Assembly: GCF_000376565.1 (NCBI RefSeq)
Contig: NZ_BARG01000115.1
Location: 1 to 39,066, forward strand
Source of the DNA: Streptomyces hokutonensis
Lineage (GTDB): Bacteria; Actinomycetota; Actinomycetes; Streptomycetales; Streptomycetaceae
DNA: 39,066 bases
Direction of reading: 5' to 3'
The notes under the pieces: generated by a model
Database searches by the model: none
What the model was told of the DNA's origin: nothing
The model's input: only the letters and a program-made list of their open reading frames with translations
In this document: piece by piece, positions 33,497-39,066 of the stretch
How the letters are laid out: the number at the start of each line of letters is the position of its first letter
Numbering within the stretch: the stretch's first letter is position 1
Program-made: the position numbers and the translations under genes

Positions 33497-34350
33497 GCGG
33501 GGGGCCGGTGGCGGAGGTCGAGCCGGATCACACCGCCGTGCGGGTCGCCCTGTGGCGGGCTCTGCACGTCCGGGCCGACGCTCCGCCGCATGTCGTCGAG
33601 GACGAGGTCGGGCTGCGGCTCGTGGACCCCGGGGACGACTGGCGGGAGCGGCCCGACATGGACGTCGAGGCCACCCGCCGGATCCGCGCGTCGATCGTGG
33701 CGCGGGCCCGGTTCGTCGAGGACGTGGTGGCGGAGCAGGTCGCGAAGGGCGTCGACCAGTACGTCGTGCTCGGCGCCGGGCTGGACACCTTCGCCCAGCG
33801 GCGGCCCGAACTGGGCGCGAAACTGAGGGTGTTCGAGGTCGAACGGCCCGGCACCCAGGCCTGGAAACGGCGCCGGCTGGCCGAACTCGGGTACGACGAG
33901 CCCGACTGGCTGCGGTTCGTGCCGGTGGACTTCGAGGGCGACTGGTGGGGGCAACTGGCCGCCGCCGGGCTCGACACCGGGCGGCCCGTCGTCGTGGCCG
34001 CGACCGGCGTCATCATGTATCTCACCCTGGACGCGATCACCACCTTGTTCCGACTCGTCGCCGGACTCGCCCCCGGCTCCACCCTGGTGACGACCTTTCT
34101 ACGGCCCGTCGACGACGTGGAGCCCGAGCAGCGCGCGCAGTTGGAGGTGGCGGTGCGGGGTGCTCGCGCCGCAGGCACACCGTTCTTGAGCTTCTTCACT
34201 CCGGAGCAGGTGCTGGCGCTGGGGCGGGACTGCGGGTTCCGGGACGTGCGGCATGTGTCGGCCGCGGATCTCGCCGAGCGGTACTTCGCGGGGAGGACGG
34301 ACGGGGTGGGGCCGTCCCGGGGGGAGGAAGTGATGGTGGCGGGCACGTGA
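33493..34350 (+). CDS. LCM-type SAM-dependent methyltransferase (TIGR00027-like)
   Basis: 285 aa. Leucine-carboxyl-methyltransferase fold: an N-terminal RIRASIVARARFVEDVV helix, then the SAM motif YVVLGAGLDTFAQRRPEL, the acidic VFEVERPGTQAWKR and VVVAATGVIMYL. This group is abundant in actinobacteria and often methylates small molecules such as polyketides. The target here is unknown. It is translationally coupled to the VOC gene, and its stop lies 22 bases from the convergent cseC end. Confidence 0.88.
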   Translation: MSGGPVAEVEPDHTAVRVALWRALHVRADAPPHVVEDEVGLRLVDPGDDWRERPDMDVEATRRIRASIVARARFVEDVVAEQVAKGVDQYVVLGAGLDTFAQRRPELGAKLRVFEVERPGTQAWKRRRLAELGYDEPDWLRFVPVDFEGDWWGQLAAAGLDTGRPVVVAATGVIMYLTLDAITTLFRLVAGLAPGSTLVTTFLRPVDDVEPEQRAQLEVAVRGARAAGTPFLSFFTPEQVLALGRDCGFRDVRHVSAADLAERYFAGRTDGVGPSRGEEVMVAGT

Positions 34351-34372
34351 GTAAACGGCACGACCGTTAGGG

Positions 34373-35716
34373 CTACGGCAGCATCGGATAGCTGCCCGTG
34401 CTCGTCGGCGCGTGTTCCGGCAGCCACAGCACCGCTACCGCGCCCTCCGCCGGGATGTGGTCCGGCGCGCCCGCGGGGCGGACGTTGCGGAAGGTCAGCC
34501 GGGCGCCGAGGACCCGGGCCTGGCCCGCCGCGATGGTCAGGCCCAGGCCGTGGCCGTGGCCCGCGCGGTCCTTGCTGCCGGTGCGGAAACGGCTCGGGCC
34601 CTCCGCGAGGAGTTCCTCGGGGAAGCCGGGGCCGTGGTCGCGGACCCGGATGACCCGGCCCTCGACCGAGACCTCGATCGGCGGCTTGCCGTGCCTCGCC
34701 GCGTTGGCCAGCAGGTTGAACAGCACGCGCTCCAGGCGGCGCGGGTCGGTGGTGACGGCCGACTCGTGGACGACGTGCACCACCGCGTCCGGGTCCTTCG
34801 CGATCACCCGGCGGCTCACGAAGTCGCCCAGCATGATGTCCTGCAACTCGGCCCGCTCGGAGGCCCCGTCGAGACGGGCGACCTCCAGGACGTCCTCGAC
34901 GAGAGTGCGCATCGCCTTCGCGCGGTCCAGGACGAGTTCCGTCGGGCGGCCGGGTGGGAGCAGTTCGGCCGCCGTCAGCAGGCCCGTCACCGGGGTGCGC
35001 AGTTCGTGCGCGATGTCGGCGGTGACCCGGCGTTCCGCCTCGAGGCGTTGCTGCAGCGCGTCCGTCATCGCGTCCACCGCCCGCGCGAGGTCGTCGGTCT
35101 CGTCCCGTACGACTCCGCCGATCGCGTCCCGTACGCGTACGTCCGTCTCGCCCTTGGCGACCTGGTTCGCCGCGACGGCCGCCTTGCGCAGCCGGCGCGA
35201 GAGCTGGCCGCCGATCAGGACGCCCAGCGCGCTGCCGCCGAGCACCGCCGCGATCGAACCGATCACCAGGGCCTGGTCGAGATCCTTGAGGATGTCCGTG
35301 CTGCGGTCGGTGAACCCGGTGTGCAGCGACATCACATGGCCGTCCTTGAGCGGTACGGCCGCCCAGATGTCCGGGATGCCGTGCGGCCGGTCGGTGACGT
35401 ACGTCGCCCTGCGGCCCTCCGCGACCTTCTGGCGCAGCGCCGGCGGCAGGCTCGGGTCGTCGATCTTGATGCTGGGGAAGTTGGGGCGCCCGGACAGCTC
35501 GTAGTTGCGCTGGGCGATCTGGACCCGCTCGTCGGCGAGGTCGCGCGCGTTGTCCAGCATCGAGACCCGGGCCGCGTTGTGCACGACCAGGCTGAGCGCG
35601 ATCGCGACCAGCGTGCCGACCAGCGCGATGGCCGCGCTGAGCTTCCATCTCAGGCCGGTACGGATGCCCGCTCTGTCCATGAACGACGGGACCCTGCGCC
35701 GTGAATTCCCCCGCAT
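34373..35716 (-). CDS. cseC: CseC membrane sensor histidine kinase of the SigE system
   Basis: 447 aa. Transmembrane helix 1 (about 26-48), an extracytoplasmic sensor (49-150), transmembrane helix 2 (about 152-172), a HAMP segment, HisKA with DIAHELRTPVTGLL, and the HATPase with NLLANAARHG, VRDHGPGFPEELL and GHGHGLGLTIAAG. In Streptomyces, CseC senses cell-wall damage and phosphorylates CseB. The assignment rests on gene order sigE-cseA-cseB-cseC. ATG 35716 lies 8 bases after the cseB stop; ATG 35680 is possible. Confidence 0.93.
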   Translation of the reverse strand: MRGNSRRRVPSFMDRAGIRTGLRWKLSAAIALVGTLVAIALSLVVHNAARVSMLDNARDLADERVQIAQRNYELSGRPNFPSIKIDDPSLPPALRQKVAEGRRATYVTDRPHGIPDIWAAVPLKDGHVMSLHTGFTDRSTDILKDLDQALVIGSIAAVLGGSALGVLIGGQLSRRLRKAAVAANQVAKGETDVRVRDAIGGVVRDETDDLARAVDAMTDALQQRLEAERRVTADIAHELRTPVTGLLTAAELLPPGRPTELVLDRAKAMRTLVEDVLEVARLDGASERAELQDIMLGDFVSRRVIAKDPDAVVHVVHESAVTTDPRRLERVLFNLLANAARHGKPPIEVSVEGRVIRVRDHGPGFPEELLAEGPSRFRTGSKDRAGHGHGLGLTIAAGQARVLGARLTFRNVRPAGAPDHIPAEGAVAVLWLPEHAPTSTGSYPMLP

Positions 35717-35724
35717 ACCCCTGC

Positions 35725-36432
35725 TCAGGCCTTCAACTTGTAGCCGAAGCCGCGGACCGTCTCGATCCGGTCCTGGCCGATCTTCGTGCGCAGCCGCTGC
35801 ACATGGACGTCCACGACCCGGGTGTCACCGCCCCAGCCGTAGTCCCACACCCGCTCCAGCAGCTTGTCGCGGGACAGGACCGTGCCCGGGGCCGAGGAGA
35901 ACTCCAGGAGCAGGCGCATCTCGGTCGGCGTCAGCGCCACCGGCTGTCCGGCCTTGAGCACCTCCATGCCCTCGGTGTCGATCTCCAGGTCGCCGAAGGT
36001 GAGCACCCCGCCGTCGACCGTCTCCGCCCCGGTGTCCGCCGTACGGTCGGTGCCGCTCGCGTGGCCGAAGCGGCGCAGGACCGCGCGGATGCGGGCCACC
36101 AGTACGGCGCCGTCGAAGGGCTTCGTGACGTAGTCGTCCGCGCCGGCCTCCAGGCCGAGGACCACGTCGATGGAGTCGGCGCGCGCCGACAGCATGATCA
36201 CCGGAACCGTCGAGTCGTCGCGGATACGGCGGCACAGGCTCACGCCGTCCAGGCCGGGGACCATCACGTCCAGGAGCGCGATGTCGGGGCGGTTCGCCCG
36301 GAACGCCTCCAGGCCCGACAGCCCGTCGGGCATCGCCGTGACCGCGAAGCCGTCCCGCTCCAGGGCGAGTTGGGTGGCCTCACGGATGACGTCGTCGTCC
36401 TCGACGAACAGGACGTGGGTCTGGTCTGCCAT
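35725..36432 (-). CDS. cseB: CseB OmpR-family response regulator
   Basis: 235 aa. Receiver domain with EDDD at 11-14, phospho-acceptor Asp55 in LLDVMVPGLDG, and Lys in VTKPFDGA. The C-terminal winged helix contains LTPTEMRLLLEF and the recognition region WGGDTRVVDVHVQRLRTKIG. When phosphorylated by CseC it activates sigE transcription in the known Streptomyces system. ATG 36432 follows GAGAGCACCGGG. It is separated from cseA by 124 bases that hold a stable hairpin. Confidence 0.94.
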   Translation of the reverse strand: MADQTHVLFVEDDDVIREATQLALERDGFAVTAMPDGLSGLEAFRANRPDIALLDVMVPGLDGVSLCRRIRDDSTVPVIMLSARADSIDVVLGLEAGADDYVTKPFDGAVLVARIRAVLRRFGHASGTDRTADTGAETVDGGVLTFGDLEIDTEGMEVLKAGQPVALTPTEMRLLLEFSSAPGTVLSRDKLLERVWDYGWGGDTRVVDVHVQRLRTKIGQDRIETVRGFGYKLKA

Positions 36433-36473
36433 CCCGGTGCTCTCAGTCCTCGTGTGGGTCGTTCTCAAGCATG

Positions 36474-36493
36474 GGACGCCCGAAGGGGCGTCC
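36474..36493 (-). other. stable hairpin between cseA and cseB
   Basis: GGACGCCC (36474-36481) pairs with GGGCGTCC (36486-36493). On the transcribed strand the loop is CTTC and can also be read as a UUCG-type tetraloop. It may be an attenuator or an mRNA-stability element. Confidence 0.6.
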
Positions 36494-36556
36494 GCGTTCA
36501 CTGAAGGATCGGATCGCGCCACCCGATCGGTTCACGCGGGGTGCGGTCCGGGCGGC

Positions 36557-37246
36557 TCAGTTTCCGCTCGGGGCCGGCGACGCGTCGCCTCCGACCGCGT
36601 TGCTGTACTCGTTGTGCGTGCTGTACTCCTGGACGAAACGGCCCGACGTCCAGCGGTAAGTGATCACGTTCTCGCCGGACGGACTCGACACCGGGTCGCC
36701 CTTCTCGTACACCTGCTTGGTGACGACCAGATCGCCGCGGTCGATCTCCGCGTAGACCGGGGGTTCCTCGGCCTTGAAGACATTCTCGTACGTCCCACCC
36801 GTCGCGCGGTACACGTACGAGCCGATGCCGACCGCGTCGCCGCAGGTCATCACGTTGACGACGACGTCGTTGACGGTGCCGCCGGTCAGCTCGCCGTACG
36901 ACACGTCGACCGCGTACTCGTCGGCGACGCACGGCTTCAGCTCGTGCTTGACCGCCGCCGAGACGTTCGGATCGTCCTTGACGAGTTTCACCGCGTCCAC
37001 ATGGTCGTCGACGGTCGCGGAGGGCGAGGGGGACTTGGCCTCCGCGACACCCGCGACCGAGTCGGAGTGCGCCGGGCCTTCGTCACGGGCGCCGGTGCCG
37101 CCGGTCGCGCAGCCGGACACCAAAAGGGCGAGGGCGGCGAGCACGGCCATCGCCGCGACCGCCGCCTCGAAGCTCCCGCGCACCCTGCCGGGCCCGGGGG
37201 TGCTGCTCGGCCCGGGCCCAGGGGTGTCGTCGCTCAGGCCGCGCAA
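36557..37246 (-). CDS. cseA: CseA lipoprotein, negative modulator of the SigE system
   Basis: 229 aa. After a 24-residue Pro/Gly-rich start there is a hydrophobic segment AAVAAMAVLAALALLVSGC, with the lipobox LVSGC giving a lipid-modified Cys46. The extracytoplasmic part has no known fold signature. In S. coelicolor CseA tunes the CseBC response. The best ribosome site (GGAGCGGGAG) precedes a TTG at 37246, so the gene overlaps the end of sigE by 13 bases; a GTG at 37183 is possible but poorly placed. A strong hairpin lies inside its first codons, right behind the sigE stop. Confidence 0.87.
   Translation of the reverse strand: MRGLSDDTPGPGPSSTPGPGRVRGSFEAAVAAMAVLAALALLVSGCATGGTGARDEGPAHSDSVAGVAEAKSPSPSATVDDHVDAVKLVKDDPNVSAAVKHELKPCVADEYAVDVSYGELTGGTVNDVVVNVMTCGDAVGIGSYVYRATGGTYENVFKAEEPPVYAEIDRGDLVVTKQVYEKGDPVSSPSGENVITYRWTSGRFVQEYSTHNEYSNAVGGDASPAPSGN
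37190..37219 (-). terminator. hairpin just behind the sigE stop, inside cseA
   Basis: GGGCCCGGG (37190-37198) and CCCGGGCCC (37211-37219) are a perfect 9-bp stem with a 12-base loop. On the minus strand it starts 14 bases after the sigE TGA. A partial terminator here would give mainly monocistronic sigE mRNA. Confidence 0.6.
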
Positions 37247-37773
37247 CGCTCCCGCTCCTCACGCTCCAGCGCGCGTGCGTCCAGGTCGCGGGCCTCCAGC
37301 TCCTCCCGGAGCCGGGCGAGCGCCCGGTGCAGCGTGCTCTTGACCGTACCGGCCGACATGCCGAGGGCGGCGGCCGTCTCCTCCGTGGACATCTGCTCCC
37401 AGTGTCGCAGGACGACGACACTGCGCTGTTTCGGAGCGAGAACTTTCATGATGTCCATAAGAAGCGCCCGATCCGCGTGCTGTTCGGTCGCGTCGTCGAC
37501 GCTCGCGTCCGGGAGCTGCTCGGTGGGGACCTCTTCGAGCTTGCGGGCCCGCCACCACTCGGTGCGGGTGTTGATCATGACGCGGCGCAGATAGGCGTCC
37601 GCGAGGCGCTTGTCCTCGATGGTCTCCCAGCGGCCGTACGTCCGTACCAGCGCGGTCTGCAGCAGGTCCTGGGCGTCGACCGGGTCGGGCACCAGCCGGC
37701 GGGCGCTGCGCAGCAGCGCGTCCTGTCGGGTGCGGACGTACTCCTCGAATTCGAGCACCTCGCCCTGCGCCAT
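37234..37773 (-). CDS. sigE: SigE ECF sigma factor (cell-envelope stress)
   Basis: 179 aa. Region 2 (about 8-75) has YVRTRQDALLRSARRLVPD and DLLQTALVRTYGRW. Region 4 (about 115-168) has APKQRSVVVLRHWEQMS and the helix-turn-helix ETAAALGMSAGTVKSTLHRA. In Streptomyces this factor directs cell-envelope genes after wall damage and has no dedicated anti-sigma factor; control is by CseB at the promoter. GGAGG spaced 9 bases favours ATG 37773 over TTG 37779. Confidence 0.95.
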   Translation of the reverse strand: MAQGEVLEFEEYVRTRQDALLRSARRLVPDPVDAQDLLQTALVRTYGRWETIEDKRLADAYLRRVMINTRTEWWRARKLEEVPTEQLPDASVDDATEQHADRALLMDIMKVLAPKQRSVVVLRHWEQMSTEETAAALGMSAGTVKSTLHRALARLREELEARDLDARALEREERERCAA

Positions 37774-38072
37774 GATCAACCGCCTCCATCCCCGTTTCCG
37801 ACCTGCCTGCTGCCGGTTGTCCTTTGCTGCGTCCCGCCGGTCTGCGGCACAGCAATGAAGCTACGGAGGGGTTGTCACGGCACTGTGCGGACCAGCCTGC
37901 GGGGAACGCTCGGCTGTCCGTCGGTTGTGTAACGGAAGTAGGTCCGGGGTAAGGGGGCGGGGTTATTGGGGTGGGTATGGGGTGGTTTAGGCGTTGCCTG
38001 AGTGTTGCGGGAGCTGGGTGTTGGCTGTGGTTTGGCTCGGGGTGAGGCTGGTGGCTGTGAATTGACCGTGTG
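37774..38072 (-). promoter_or_regulatory. sigE upstream region
   Basis: 299 bases between mutY and sigE. On the sigE strand ACAACC occurs at 37820-37815, 37875-37870 and 37928-37923, 53-55 bases apart; these may be CseB contact points or chance. The far half (37930-38060) is strongly G/T-biased on the plus strand. No -35/-10 pair can be fixed by eye. Confidence 0.35.
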
Positions 38073-38993
38073 TCAGGTGCGGGTCGCGGGGAGTTGGTAC
38101 AGGGCGTTGGGGAGGGGTTCTACTAGGCCGTCGGCCACTAGGCCGTCCAGTGCTCTGGCTCGCTGTACTGGTTCGTGCCATACGCGGTCCAGTGCTGCCT
38201 GTGGGACGGGGGTGTGCGCTTCGCGGAGTACGGCCAGGAGTTTGCCGCGGACCTGGCGGTCCGTGCCCGCGTATGTCTGGCCGCGGCGGGCCGGGCCCTC
38301 GTGGTCCGGTTTGCCTGCCAGGTTCCAGGCGCACTGGGCTGTGATGGGGCAGCGGTGGCACGTTTCGTTTTTTGCGGTGCAGACCAGTGCGCCGAGTTCC
38401 ATGGACGCGGCGGCCCAGCGGGCGGCGGTCTGCTCGTCCTGGGGGAGCAGGGCGCGGGCGAGTTTGCGTTCGGCGGCGGTGGTGGCGTTCGGGGGGTACT
38501 GGACTCCGGTGACGGCGCGGGCGAACACGCGGCGGACGTTGGTGTCGAGTACGGCGTGGCGCTGGCCGTAGGCGAAGGAGGCGACGGCGGCGGCCGTGTA
38601 CTCGCCGATGCCGGGGAGGGCGAGGAGCTGGGCGTGGTCGGTGGGGACGTCGCCGCCGTGGCGTTCCGTTATGGCGGTGGCCGCGCCGTGGAGGCGGAGA
38701 GCGCGGCGGGGGTAGCCGAGGCGGCCCCAGGCGCGGACGGCTTCGCCGGGGGCGTCCTGGGCGAGGTCGGCGGGGCGGGGCCAGCGGGCGAGCCACTGTT
38801 CGTATACCGGGAGGACGCGGCTGACCGGGGTCTGCTGGAGCATGAACTCGCTGACCATTACGCCCCAGGGGCCGGCGTCGGGGTGGCGCCAGGGGAGGTC
38901 GCGGGCGTTGTCTTCGAACCAGTCGATGACGGGAGCGTGGAGGTGCTCGCCGTTGGTGGACGTGGTGTGCGGGGGGTTCGTGGGCGCAGTCAT
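38073..38993 (-). CDS. mutY: MutY A/G-specific adenine DNA glycosylase
   Basis: 306 aa. It removes A opposite 8-oxoguanine. The HhH-GPD fold has SEFMLQQTPVSRV (catalytic Glu), the helix-hairpin-helix LPGIGEYTAAAVASFAYG and catalytic Asp in VLDTNVRRV. The [4Fe-4S] ligands follow the C-x6-C-x2-C-x5-C pattern in CTAKNETCHRCPITAQC. The C-terminal domain is short and lacks an obvious MutT-like fold, which is normal for actinobacterial MutY (about 300 aa). ATG 38993 starts the frame. It is upstream of sigE on the same strand, but a 299-base gap separates them. Confidence 0.96.
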   Translation of the reverse strand: MTAPTNPPHTTSTNGEHLHAPVIDWFEDNARDLPWRHPDAGPWGVMVSEFMLQQTPVSRVLPVYEQWLARWPRPADLAQDAPGEAVRAWGRLGYPRRALRLHGAATAITERHGGDVPTDHAQLLALPGIGEYTAAAVASFAYGQRHAVLDTNVRRVFARAVTGVQYPPNATTAAERKLARALLPQDEQTAARWAAASMELGALVCTAKNETCHRCPITAQCAWNLAGKPDHEGPARRGQTYAGTDRQVRGKLLAVLREAHTPVPQAALDRVWHEPVQRARALDGLVADGLVEPLPNALYQLPATRT

Positions 38994-39066
38994 GGCGTTT
39001 TCGATCCTGCCATGTGCGGGCGGTTCGGCGGTGCGGGTGCGTGGGTGGTTCGCGGGCGGTTTCGTC

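Overview
The window is high-GC, densely coded actinobacterial chromosome and looks like Streptomyces core genome. The evidence is Lsr2, ClpC with a ClgR-type site, a sigE-cseA-cseB-cseC cell-envelope stress locus, an SCO3374-family protein, GTG/TTG starts, many 4-base ATGA/GTGA gene overlaps, and start codons sitting directly behind TANNNT hexamers. I saw no rRNA, tRNA, insertion sequence, prophage or CRISPR array.

Layout. 1-8.2 kb: a truncated MprF/LysX-type membrane protein, a membrane-anchored esterase, an acidic coiled-coil membrane protein, a coupled pair of bacterial PH-domain membrane proteins (YdbS/YdbT-like), an orphan complex I subunit (NuoD paralogue) and, tail to tail with it, a MidA/NDUFAF7-family methyltransferase. 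8.3-11.8 kb: a NarL-type two-component system, an ArsR-like regulator with a perfect palindromic operator candidate, and a small gene broken by an in-frame stop. 11.8-18.6 kb: a threonine-aldolase-family enzyme divergent from a tight cofactor operon (DUF2520 Rossmann protein, panC, nadB, nadC, coaX) for pantothenate/CoA and NAD synthesis. 18.6-25.2 kb: small conserved proteins, a BlaI-type repressor, a GNAT acetyltransferase, lsr2, an SCO3374-family protein and clpC. 25.2-32.5 kb: a NACHT-LRR STAND ATPase (bacterial NLR-like), a secreted acid phosphatase, an M23 peptidase, and a TetR/MFS efflux pair with a long paired operator, followed by a minisatellite of about 40-bp units. 32.6-39 kb: a coupled AraC-VOC-methyltransferase trio, the sigE-cse locus on the minus strand, and mutY.

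How the parts work together. One theme is the cell envelope: the MprF-like protein, the PH-domain pair, the M23 peptidase and the SigE-Cse system. A second is cofactor supply: the panC-nadB-nadC-coaX operon. A third is stress and genome surveillance: ClpC with candidate ClgR and sigma-R control, Lsr2, MutY and the NACHT-LRR protein.

The observations most worth following are four. The orphan NuoD keeps the arginine that NDUFAF7 methylates in mitochondria, and a family member of that methyltransferase is encoded next door, yet the NuoD has lost the quinone-site tyrosine. The NACHT-LRR gene sits in otherwise core chromosome. The DUF2520 protein is a ketopantoate reductase candidate. Several operators, hairpins and repeats are described below. 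All functional calls come from reading the sequence and from family knowledge; no database search was run.
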